11,008 nt of DNA from Flavobacteriales bacterium (GTDB lineage: Bacteria; Bacteroidota; Bacteroidia; Flavobacteriales_D; Sanyastnellaceae), in contig JAPKAW010000048.1 in NCBI GenBank assembly GCA_028825055.1, positions 1-11,008 of the forward strand, given 5' to 3'. Numbering within the stretch: the stretch's first letter is position 1; each line of letters starts with the position of its first letter. Below, piece after piece: positions 1 through 7,176 of this stretch. The notes under the pieces were generated by a model that saw only the letters and a list, made by a program, of their open reading frames with translations, searched no databases and was not told the origin of the DNA. The translations under genes and the position numbers were made by a program.

Positions 1-112
1 GCCATTTCCCAAAAGAAGAACATTCATGTGGTAAAATTAAGCGCTCAATTTGTGGCTGCAAGGTCCTAGTTGGAAACTTCATGGCTTCATCGCAGTAACT
101 TGCAACTGTCAT
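1..112 (-). CDS. possible 5' end of an unidentified divergent gene (partial)
   Basis: Reading leftward from an ATG at 112, the minus strand stays open for 37 codons to the window edge, with an in-frame TAA directly before the ATG. The peptide begins MTVASYCDEAMKFPTRTLQP and continues with a plausible mix of residues (QIERLILPHECSSFGKW). A second in-frame ATG at 82 would start the protein at MKFPTRTLQP. I do not recognise the family. The start at 112 would lie only 7 bp from the divergent start at 120, leaving no room for two ordinary promoters; a start at 82 leaves 37 bp. The plus strand is also open in two frames here, with stops at 67-69 and near 102, so the tail of an upstream plus-strand gene is an alternative. 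The evidence is weak because the fragment is short. Confidence 0.3.
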   Translation of the reverse strand, partial: MTVASYCDEAMKFPTRTLQPQIERLILPHECSSFGKW

Positions 113-119
113 TTAGAAC

Positions 120-1925
120 ATGGAGAAGCCCTATTTATCAGCAATCATCATTGCGTTCAATGAAGAACGAAATATTGCGCGTTGCCTAGACTCCTTGGCT
201 GGCGTTGCCGATGAGGTTGTTGTGGTGGATTCCGGTTCAACTGATTCCACGCGTGCGTTGTGCGAAGAGCGCGGCGTCATATTCCTTTCTCATTCCTTCG
301 AAGGGCATGTAGAGCAAAAGAACTGGGCTTGGAAACAAGCCAAGGGCTCCTGGATGCTGTCCTTGGATGCCGACGAATCATTGAGTGATGAGTTGAAAGA
401 GGCGTTGCTTTCTTGGAAATCGTCTAACGAGCGGCCTCATTTGGCCTATGGTTTCAATAGGTTGACCTCGTATTGCGGAAAATGGGTGCGTCACAGCGGT
501 TGGTATCCAGATCGTAAACTTAGGCTGTGGAAACGCGATGCCGCCGCTTGGGGAGGGGACAACCCTCACGATCGGTTGGAGCTGCTGCAGCCCAGTTCAG
601 AGGGCCATATTTCAGGGGATTTACTGCATCACTCATACCATTCGCTGGAAGACCACGAGCGGCAAATAGACTACTTCTCAGACATTGCGGCGGTCTCATA
701 TACAGGAGGGGCGTGGGCATCTTGGCCGTTAATTAGAGTTGCGAAGGCTTGTTTCCAGTGGGTGAAGACTGGCATCTTAAAGGGAGGATGGAAAGACGGG
801 GCTACAGGGTGGACCATCGCACACATGAGCGCGCGTGCCACATTGTACAAGTACCGAAAAGTGCAACGTGTTGCTCACGGAAAACACGTGTTACGGCAGG
901 CGGGAAAATCGAAAGTCCAGCGTGTTTTAATCACACGAACAGATGCCATAGGAGATCTGGTTTTAACCCTTCCTTTGGCGGGGTGGCTGAAACAATCTGC
1001 TCCACAAATTGAAGTGACTTTTTTAGTGCGAACCTATGCTTCTCCCGTTGCAGAAGCAGCTGATGCTGTTGACGAGGTGTTGATTTGGAACCCCGATTCC
1101 CCGCCAAATTTGAACGGGTTTGATGCCGTTATATTGGCGTATCCGGACCCATTAGTGGTTCGGGCCGTGAGGAATGCTACTATTCCAATCCGAATAGGAA
1201 CCGGGAGGCGTTTCATAACCATTCGAATGTTAACACATCGGGTTTGGCAATCTAGAAAGCGTTCAGGACGGCATGAAACTTGGCACAGTCTAAATCTGCT
1301 ATATCGGTTGCACTTGACTCCCGGTTGGTTCAAACCGGGCTTGAAAGTGCCTGAAACCCCACAAGAGTGGTCTGCCTTGTGCAAATGGAATCTTGTGCCT
1401 TGGGAGCTAGCTCAACAGAATATACCAGATGCTTCAACGTGGTTGGACTCTTCCCTTCGCTGTGTCATCTTCCACCCAGGGTCCCATGGCAGTGCGAACA
1501 ACTGGCCACTTGATCGTTACCGCGAGGCTGCCGAGTGGTTTCTAGATAGAGGCTGCCGGATCCTGCTCACAGGAACCCATGCAGAAGGAATGACCATGGA
1601 AAGTTTGCGTTCACTGGAGCACCCCAATTTTATTGATCTAACAGGTCAATTGGAGTTGGGAGAGTTGATGTCATTGATTCAGTCAGTAGATGGCTTGCTC
1701 GCTTCGAGCACGGGTCCCTTGCACCTTGCGGCTACTTTGGCCACACCTTGCGTTGGTCTGTATGGTAAAGAAGCTCCTGTTTGGCCAGAGCGTTGGCATC
1801 CGGTTGGAATTCATGCGCGATGGCTTGTAGCAGAAAACGAGGATAAATCAAGAGGACTCGATGTGTCCGTTGTTGCAGTATGGGAAGCCTTTGATCAGCT
1901 TTGGACAGCGCGCGGTAAGGACTAA
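120..1925 (+). CDS. GT2-GT9 fusion glycosyltransferase, probable LPS core biosynthesis
   Basis: This 601-residue protein joins two glycosyltransferases in one frame. Residues about 5-245 are a GT-A fold family 2 transferase of the WaaE/KdtX-like type: LSAIIIAFNEERNIARCLDS at the N-terminus, VVVVDSGSTDST as the nucleotide-binding strand and turn, and the metal-binding acidic motif LDADE at 82-86. Residues about 266-560 are a GT9 heptosyltransferase-like GT-B domain. It opens with VLITRTDAIGDLVLTLP, has FHPGSHGSANNWPLDRY at 451-467, and the sugar-nucleotide site around LLASSTGPLHLAATLATP at 527-544. A short basic linker (about 246-265) connects them. Members of these families add core sugars to lipid A on the cytoplasmic side of the inner membrane; the exact donors and acceptors cannot be read here. 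No membrane segment is evident. The domains usually occur as separate proteins, so the fusion is notable. The gene faces the O-antigen ligase gene and overlaps its stop by 4 bp. A weak TAnnTTTG-like element (TAACTTGC, 96-103) precedes it but is not convincing. Confidence 0.9.
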   Translation: MEKPYLSAIIIAFNEERNIARCLDSLAGVADEVVVVDSGSTDSTRALCEERGVIFLSHSFEGHVEQKNWAWKQAKGSWMLSLDADESLSDELKEALLSWKSSNERPHLAYGFNRLTSYCGKWVRHSGWYPDRKLRLWKRDAAAWGGDNPHDRLELLQPSSEGHISGDLLHHSYHSLEDHERQIDYFSDIAAVSYTGGAWASWPLIRVAKACFQWVKTGILKGGWKDGATGWTIAHMSARATLYKYRKVQRVAHGKHVLRQAGKSKVQRVLITRTDAIGDLVLTLPLAGWLKQSAPQIEVTFLVRTYASPVAEAADAVDEVLIWNPDSPPNLNGFDAVILAYPDPLVVRAVRNATIPIRIGTGRRFITIRMLTHRVWQSRKRSGRHETWHSLNLLYRLHLTPGWFKPGLKVPETPQEWSALCKWNLVPWELAQQNIPDASTWLDSSLRCVIFHPGSHGSANNWPLDRYREAAEWFLDRGCRILLTGTHAEGMTMESLRSLEHPNFIDLTGQLELGELMSLIQSVDGLLASSTGPLHLAATLATPCVGLYGKEAPVWPERWHPVGIHARWLVAENEDKSRGLDVSVVAVWEAFDQLWTARGKD

Positions 1926-3535
1926 GCCTCTGGTTTTTGGAGTGATTTTTCTCCTGCTTTTCGTCCGAATAATCCGATAAAAAACCCAGAAAAGGTCACT
2001 CCTGCTTGGGTCTCAAGTGTGTCTTCGAATAAACAAGAAAGGCCAAGAATGAGTAAGAACGAAAGGGCTGCTCTTTGCTGAGGAATCTTTGTTTTGGGGA
2101 AATACAATGAAAACAGGACAGTCAGCCACAAAATTAAAGCTATGGGTCCTCCTGAAATCAAAAAGGTGAAGTATTGGTTGTGCGCGCGCAGTCGAAAGGG
2201 AAGTTGTAGTGGTGAGTCAATGGCGACATAGGCCGCATCAAATTCACGATTCAGATCACCCGTTCCGACACCAAGCAAAGGATGCCTGTGGTACATATAG
2301 GAGGCTGCATGCAGGAAGGCAAAACGCTGAACCAATGAATGTCCGCTTGGGTCGCCTCCATCGAGCCAATTGGCAATTTCGAATTGAACGATGTCCCATC
2401 GTCTTCTAAGTCCCTGGTGCTCAATCTCTAAAATAGTAGGTATGCCAGATTCTATGTATTGAATGTCTTCCCTACTCAAACCATCTACTCCTAAAGCGTC
2501 CTTGGTCAGATTTCTGGATGCCAGAAAACGAATTAAGGTTGTTTTTAACTCTTGATTGCGACCATCTGGGCCATCGAAAGGGACACCGCTGATTGAATTC
2601 CAACTTGATTTCAATTCGTCCCAAGCGACATTGACCCAAACGGTATTGCCATTTTCGCGCAAGCAACGCTCTGGGAAATGTTGATAGACTGCTCCCAAAG
2701 CCGTCGTTTGAAGCATTTCTGAGGCCGTTGGAGGAGTCGGTTTTAAGTTCCAGCCACCGATGCAAATCAAGATGCCAGCCAATAACCCCAGGGTTCGTAA
2801 GCCAAATCGAACTTGAGAGATGCGGGGCGATTCCCCTCCGAGGCCCTCCATCCACAGAATCAAAGCACCCGATAGGGGTACCAAAAAGAGTCCAGTAATG
2901 GAAGCCGTTTTCCAAATGACCCATCCGCCTAAAAGGGAAAGAAGAATGCAAGTCAGGCTTGCTATGGTTGTGCGGAATCGAATGAATCGCCAGAACCACC
3001 AAGACCATACGAATGCGATCATAAGACTGAATCGGATGTGCGAAATGAAGGGAGACCATTCCCGTGCATGCAGGGAAGTGTCATTTTGATATCCGGCCCA
3101 CAATACCGCCAGACAAGCCGCTGCAATGGAAAATGCCATGGTTAGCCTTACCACGCGCATCCCGCGATTGAAGTCCCAACGTCCGGTAATCAGTACCAAT
3201 GGAAAAGCCAAGAGCGGAAGCTTAATTCGGAGTGTTGTCCATCCGTTTTGTAAATCCGAGGTCCACAATTGTCCGATGATAAGCCAAGTAAATAAGGCAA
3301 TTACTGCCCAGAAAGTCAGCTGTGTTTGCCAAAAACCCCAACCGCGATACCGAAAGATGGGGCCGTTTTTCCATCGATCTAGTGCCCAGGCAAGAAGCAT
3401 CAAAAAGGCTCCTTGACTCATTAGGAAATTTGAAAATGGAAGAGCAATTACAGTGAGTGCCATAGCGGCATCATAGGCACGCTGAACAAGAGGACTTGCT
3501 GTCACAGCTGCTAAGTCTCGTCTTGTTCCCTTCAT
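1922..3535 (-). CDS. O-antigen ligase family membrane protein (WaaL/Wzy_C type)
   Basis: A 537-residue polytopic inner-membrane protein with hydrophobic segments from about residue 22 to 263 and again from 454 to 525. Between them lies a large, probably periplasmic loop (about 264-450). Family landmarks are HIRFS at 166-170 (basic residue in a membrane-proximal stretch), HPLLGVGTGDL at 418-428 and RAHNQYFTFLISGG at 450-463; His452 fits the conserved histidine of ligases. Near the C-terminus FEDTLETQAGVTF resembles other Bacteroidota members. WaaL-type enzymes transfer undecaprenyl-linked O-polysaccharide to lipid A-core at the periplasmic face; Wzy polymerases and protein O-oligosaccharyltransferases share the fold, so the acceptor is inferred. 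The ATG at 3535 follows the protease stop by 4 bp, which implies co-transcription and probably translational coupling. The TAG stop overlaps the stop of the convergent glycosyltransferase. The LPS-related neighbour supports ligase over polymerase. Confidence 0.85.
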   Translation of the reverse strand: MKGTRRDLAAVTASPLVQRAYDAAMALTVIALPFSNFLMSQGAFLMLLAWALDRWKNGPIFRYRGWGFWQTQLTFWAVIALFTWLIIGQLWTSDLQNGWTTLRIKLPLLAFPLVLITGRWDFNRGMRVVRLTMAFSIAAACLAVLWAGYQNDTSLHAREWSPFISHIRFSLMIAFVWSWWFWRFIRFRTTIASLTCILLSLLGGWVIWKTASITGLFLVPLSGALILWMEGLGGESPRISQVRFGLRTLGLLAGILICIGGWNLKPTPPTASEMLQTTALGAVYQHFPERCLRENGNTVWVNVAWDELKSSWNSISGVPFDGPDGRNQELKTTLIRFLASRNLTKDALGVDGLSREDIQYIESGIPTILEIEHQGLRRRWDIVQFEIANWLDGGDPSGHSLVQRFAFLHAASYMYHRHPLLGVGTGDLNREFDAAYVAIDSPLQLPFRLRAHNQYFTFLISGGPIALILWLTVLFSLYFPKTKIPQQRAALSFLLILGLSCLFEDTLETQAGVTFSGFFIGLFGRKAGEKSLQKPEA

Positions 3536-3539
3536 TACG

Positions 3540-5249
3540 TTAAGGGTTCACGGGGCCTAAGAGCAGCTGTTGGGCTTCGCCAGATGAAAGCGAATTAATG
3601 GAGTGCTGCAGCACAGAGTCTTGCGGAATGAGCCACTCAATGACACCATCTTGAAGATAGTATCGCATAACGATTTCCTGCTCCAAGGCCGTTTGGATTT
3701 CCTGACGGAAGCGATTCAAATCTCTTTGTGTGTCCGGGGCCAGAACCTCTGAAAAGGCATCGAACGCCTCCCTTTCAGCATCGATATATTGCTCGGATGC
3801 GGCAGCTGCGAGTAATCCTTCCCAGATCAAAGCGCTGTTTGATTCATAAACAACGTCATCCTTCCTTTCCGTAAATGCTACAAATGAGTCCCAATCAACT
3901 TCGGACAGGGCGAAATCTGTCGCTGGAGCGATGCTATCGTGCTGTGAAAACCATTGGTTTGCGTAGTCAAAAATGACGCCGTTGACGTAGAGTCCGTCTA
4001 AAACGTAGCTGGAATAAGGAATGTCGATAAGCACATCTGGTTGGACTCCTTTTCCGTCAACAACGGGCCGGCCATTTTTGGTGTAGAAGACTTGAATAGC
4101 AGAATCTGCAACGGCGATGGCCGCTCCATTTTGTGTGCGATCGCCGGCATAATCCAGCCGCTGGATGCATCGACCACTCGCGGTGTAATATTTCGCAACT
4201 GTCACCTTGAGTCGAGTGCCATAGGCTAGTTGCTTTGTTTGTTGAACCAGACCTTTTCCAAAGCTCTCTTGCCCAACCACCACTGCTCTGTCTAGATCTT
4301 GCAAGGTTCCAGCGACAATTTCCGACGCGGAGGCAGATTGTCTATCAATAAGAATCGCGAGAGGCAGATCGGGTGCAACAGGTTCGCCTCGGGTTGTATA
4401 GGATTTTAGCCATTCCTCATTCTTCCCTCGCGTACTCACAACCTCTTGACCCTTCTCCACAAAAAGATTGACGATACTAATGGACTCTTGCAAAAGGCCA
4501 CCGCCATTGCCTCTCAAATCCAAGACAAGTTGTTTGATACCAACGCTATCTTGGAGGTAACGGAGTGCTTGCCGAACCTCAAAGGATGAGCCTCGGGTAA
4601 ATTTGGAGAGAATAATGTAGCCTGTACTATCCTGAACTACAGAACGAAATGGAACTGCGGGCAGTTTGATTTTTTCCCGCATCAGTGTGATTTCAATGAT
4701 TTCTTTCGATCCAAAATGCTGCAGTGTGATGAGCACTTCTGACCCGCTGACTCCTTGCAACATTTCAGGAACCTGGGCTTCAGCGACATCGACGAGTGAC
4801 TTGCCGTCAACGGACAATAAGACATCCCCGATTTTCAATCCTCCTTTTTCGGCAGGGAACCCGGGCAAGATATCCACCAGAGTGTGCTGGCCATTTAGAA
4901 GTTGAATGCTGGCTCCAACACCGCCATATTCCCCGGTCGTCATGAACCGTAAATCCTCGACTCGGGACTCGGGGTAATAGATCGTGTATGGGTCCAGACT
5001 GTGCACCATGGCGTCGATTCCAGATTCCATCAATTCCCCCGGTTGAAGCTCATCCACATAGTAGATGTTCAGTTCTCGGAAAAGCGCCGTCATAATCTCC
5101 AGCTGCTTCGACATCTCGAAGTAATTCTCGCGCAAAGGAGAAGCGGCGAGCATCAAGAAGACGACAGGAAATAGCAGCCATTTCCATCGTCGATGAGATA
5201 GGCTTACGTTTCCAATGCGTTTTGAAATTTCAGGAACGAGCTTCTTCAT
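3540..5249 (-). CDS. S41 family C-terminal-processing peptidase with PDZ domain
   Basis: Starting from the ATG at 5249 the protein has 569 residues (a TTG two codons earlier, at 5255, is the alternative). Order of parts: a short basic N-terminus, one hydrophobic signal-anchor (about 24-38, WKWLLFPVVFLMLAAS), a helical segment with LDPYTIYY, a PDZ domain (about 95-180, including GGVGASIQLL and AEKGGLKIGDVLLSVDGK), the S41 protease core, and a C-terminal helical tail from about 415 that is typical of Bacteroidota members. The catalytic serine is Ser307 in SASASEIVAG and the general base is Lys332 in GKGLVQ, with Gln336 four residues on; the 25-residue Ser-Lys spacing matches CtpA and Prc. Such enzymes trim C-termini of periplasmic or envelope proteins; the substrate here is unknown. 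The start lies inside the end of rnpA (20-bp overlap), so the two are likely translationally coupled. Confidence 0.93.
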   Translation of the reverse strand: MKKLVPEISKRIGNVSLSHRRWKWLLFPVVFLMLAASPLRENYFEMSKQLEIMTALFRELNIYYVDELQPGELMESGIDAMVHSLDPYTIYYPESRVEDLRFMTTGEYGGVGASIQLLNGQHTLVDILPGFPAEKGGLKIGDVLLSVDGKSLVDVAEAQVPEMLQGVSGSEVLITLQHFGSKEIIEITLMREKIKLPAVPFRSVVQDSTGYIILSKFTRGSSFEVRQALRYLQDSVGIKQLVLDLRGNGGGLLQESISIVNLFVEKGQEVVSTRGKNEEWLKSYTTRGEPVAPDLPLAILIDRQSASASEIVAGTLQDLDRAVVVGQESFGKGLVQQTKQLAYGTRLKVTVAKYYTASGRCIQRLDYAGDRTQNGAAIAVADSAIQVFYTKNGRPVVDGKGVQPDVLIDIPYSSYVLDGLYVNGVIFDYANQWFSQHDSIAPATDFALSEVDWDSFVAFTERKDDVVYESNSALIWEGLLAAAASEQYIDAEREAFDAFSEVLAPDTQRDLNRFRQEIQTALEQEIVMRYYLQDGVIEWLIPQDSVLQHSINSLSSGEAQQLLLGPVNP

Positions 5250-5688
5250 TTTCAAGTGAGTCGGAGGGGAGTGGCATCTTTTTCAGCACGGATTGCACGC
5301 ATAATCGAATGGCTTCAAAGGTGGGGATTTCCGAGCCTGTAAAGATGAAAACGATGGCGCGTTGTTTTCCGTGTGTATGAAGCGCTTTTTCTACAGGAAT
5401 TTTTTCAAGACGCCATGCTTCTCGTAGCAATCGTTTGATGCGATTTCGGTCAACCGCGCGCTTAAAGCGCTTCTTGCTTACGCTCACCGCGGCCTGACAC
5501 GGCACCATCTCGGGTAGCGGCATGTCACAATAATGCAGCACGACAGGCCAAGATTTGACTTTTTTTCCGTTCTCAAAGACGTTGTTTAGAGCGTCCCTTG
5601 ATTTTAGTCGGTAGGGTCGTGCGAATGATTGATTTTCCTGATAGGAAGTGGACAATGGCAATTTATTTGCCCAAAATGTAATGCTCAA
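5230..5688 (-). CDS. rnpA: ribonuclease P protein component
   Basis: RnpA is the basic protein subunit that helps the RNase P RNA cleave 5' leaders from precursor tRNAs. The fold is recognisable from RPYRLKSRDALNNVFENGKK through the RNR signature KKRFKRAVDRNRIKRLLREA (residues 72-91), followed by VFIFTGSE and a C-terminal helix. The longest reading has 152 residues and starts at a TTG (5688), overlapping hemD by 26 bp. Homology only begins near residue 22, so TTG codons at 5661 or 5655 are better candidates; the latter gives 141 residues and a 7-bp gap after hemD. No ATG is available before the conserved part, so a non-ATG start seems unavoidable. The 3' end overlaps the protease start. rnpA here is not beside rpmH and dnaA, which agrees with its position next to an S41 protease in many Bacteroidota. 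Confidence 0.95.
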   Translation of the reverse strand: MSITFWANKLPLSTSYQENQSFARPYRLKSRDALNNVFENGKKVKSWPVVLHYCDMPLPEMVPCQAAVSVSKKRFKRAVDRNRIKRLLREAWRLEKIPVEKALHTHGKQRAIVFIFTGSEIPTFEAIRLCVQSVLKKMPLPSDSLENEEARS

Positions 5689-6406
5689 TCGCCATTGTCA
5701 TGGATGGGGCCTTTGGAGTTGGCGCCGCAATGTCGACACGAAGGTTGGCTTCCTTGGCTGCTTTTGCAGTGGTAGGGCCAAATGTGGCGATGCGAGTTTC
5801 ATCTTGCACGAATTCCGGGAAATTCTTAAACAGGCTTTCAATTCCACTGGGGCTGTAAAAAACCAAGACATCGTACTTCACATCACTTAGGTCACTCAAA
5901 TCTGAGCAGACAGTTCGGTACATCATAGCCCGGCTGTAATTGACGCCGACTTCATCCAGTAATTTTGGAATGGAGGGCTTCATCAAATCACTGCATGGCA
6001 GAAGGAAGGACTCGGATTTGTGTTTTTTGATGTGCTCCATCAAATCTTGGAAACTTTGCTTGCCAAAGAATATTTTACGCTTCCGATAAACGACATATTT
6101 CTGCAAATAGAAGGCCGTGGCTTCACTGATGCAGAAATACTTCATGGTGCCGGGAACTTCAAATCGAAGTTCTTCTGCGAGGCGGAAAAAGTGGTCGACG
6201 GCATTCCTGCTCGTTAAAATGACCGCAGTGTGCTCCGCGAATGCGATTCTTTGCTGTCTAAACTCTTGACCGTCGACGCCTTCTACGTGAATAAAAGGAC
6301 GGAAATCAATGGTGAGTTTTTGACGGTCAGCGAGGTCAAAGTAAGGTGATTTCTCTGCTGTAGGGCGAGGTTGAGAAATCAGAATAGTCTTGAGCTTTTG
6401 CGCCAT
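5663..6406 (-). CDS. hemD: uroporphyrinogen-III synthase
   Basis: HemD converts hydroxymethylbilane to uroporphyrinogen III, inverting ring D, and so commits the pathway to heme, siroheme and cobalamin. The 247-residue length is normal. Two Rossmann-like halves are visible: the first begins TILISQPRP (7-15) and contains ILTSRNAVDHFF (63-74); the second has FLLPCSD and LVFYSPSGIESLFKNFP (181-197). The C-terminal signature ATFGPTTAKAAKEANLRVDI and APTPKAPSMTMAI is characteristic of Bacteroidota HemD. The enzyme relies on fold rather than a few catalytic residues, so no active-site check is possible. The ATG at 6406 lies 26 bp after the stop of the DUF4271 gene, and its stop lies within or just before rnpA. 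No other heme gene is in the window. It is cytoplasmic. Confidence 0.93.
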   Translation of the reverse strand: MAQKLKTILISQPRPTAEKSPYFDLADRQKLTIDFRPFIHVEGVDGQEFRQQRIAFAEHTAVILTSRNAVDHFFRLAEELRFEVPGTMKYFCISEATAFYLQKYVVYRKRKIFFGKQSFQDLMEHIKKHKSESFLLPCSDLMKPSIPKLLDEVGVNYSRAMMYRTVCSDLSDLSDVKYDVLVFYSPSGIESLFKNFPEFVQDETRIATFGPTTAKAAKEANLRVDIAAPTPKAPSMTMAIEHYILGK

Positions 6407-6432
6407 ATCTGGATCTTAATTGCTCGAATTTG

Positions 6433-7116
6433 TCACCCAAGGAATTCTCGGTAAAGAATCCAAGTAGGTCCAATTTCGAAGGTGCAAATGTACGCAATTC
6501 CCCACCTAAAATGAAGGGATGAGCGAACAACGACCTGCAATTGACGCAGCCATTTTAGTCCAATCCAGACCCACCAGAGCATCAGCATGGCGCGAAAGGG
6601 ATGTTGTTCAAACGTAAATCCGGGATTTCGAATGAGAAAAAGAAAAAAAAGCACCATGAAGCTCCAAAGCAACCAGTTTCGCATGTGTCGGTCAATTTCC
6701 AATCCGCGTTTAACTGCGGTTTGTTCCAGAGTGATCCATCCCCCCAGCCAAGCTCCGGCGGTTCGCACGATAAGAGCGATGAGTCCAGACAACGCCCCCA
6801 AAGCACAACCGGCCCATACTTGACCTTGCACTGCAGGGGTATCTGGGGTTTGTGCAACTGCCCAAACGCCTCCGCACAGACTCCAAGCGAGCAGGCCCAT
6901 GGCGTGACTGGTCAAAGTTCCACCCGTTCGGGCAGATTCATCGGAGAGTCTTTGCCACACGCGTTTGATGTGAATAACCGTCCACATGGTGAGATTCCAT
7001 TCACGATCGAATCGAACGCGCAATAGCAACGTTGCAAGCATGCCCAGCGCCCATGCCAAAAGGACGGGGCCGTAAACCTCATGTGAGGGGATTAAAATCG
7101 ATTGACCTTCAAACAC
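6433..7116 (-). CDS. DUF4271 family membrane protein
   Basis: A 227-residue protein of unknown function with about six membrane helices, near residues 13-33, 70-89, 100-126, 147-163, 174-191 and 205-222. Placement just upstream of hemD and the C-terminal stretch ending in a hydrophobic helix and ILYREFLG fit the Bacteroidota-specific DUF4271 family. That family has no established biochemical role; the conserved linkage with hemD is the only functional hint and could be simple operon conservation. The start is a GTG at 7116. An in-frame TGA lies 39 bp upstream and there is no in-frame ATG between, so GTG is the only reasonable start near that position. A run of eight T on the coding strand, around 6643-6650, encodes part of the fourth helix. 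The 60-bp gap to the preceding gene contains no obvious terminator hairpin. Confidence 0.8.
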   Translation of the reverse strand: MFEGQSILIPSHEVYGPVLLAWALGMLATLLLRVRFDREWNLTMWTVIHIKRVWQRLSDESARTGGTLTSHAMGLLAWSLCGGVWAVAQTPDTPAVQGQVWAGCALGALSGLIALIVRTAGAWLGGWITLEQTAVKRGLEIDRHMRNWLLWSFMVLFFLFLIRNPGFTFEQHPFRAMLMLWWVWIGLKWLRQLQVVVRSSLHFRWGIAYICTFEIGPTWILYREFLG

Positions 7117-7176
7117 ACCGCGAAGATTGGAAAGAATCCTTGATTTGTTTTGTCATTTTACGTCGAATCGCCCTCG

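Noticed and set aside
1034..1384. 116-codon minus-strand open frame antisense to the GT9 domain
   Set aside because: It is a shadow of the GT9 coding sequence with no recognisable motif.
1696..1710. Hairpin TGCTCG-CTT-CGAGCA that could be a terminator or regulatory stem
   Set aside because: It is inside the GT9 coding region, has no T run after it, and encodes conserved residues of the nucleotide-sugar site (LLASSTG).
2472..3059. 195-codon open frame on the minus strand within the ligase gene
   Set aside because: It lies wholly inside the well-supported ligase in another frame; its composition (many His, Trp, Ser, Arg) shows no domain.
6643..6650. Eight-base A/T homopolymer as a possible slippage or phase-variation site
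   Set aside because: It encodes Phe-rich membrane helix in a continuous frame; eight bases is within chance, and nothing else suggests phase variation.
6601..7026. 141-codon plus-strand open frame antisense to the DUF4271 gene
   Set aside because: The translation is low-complexity and Ser/Pro/Lys-rich, it mirrors a membrane protein gene, and there is no family resemblance.
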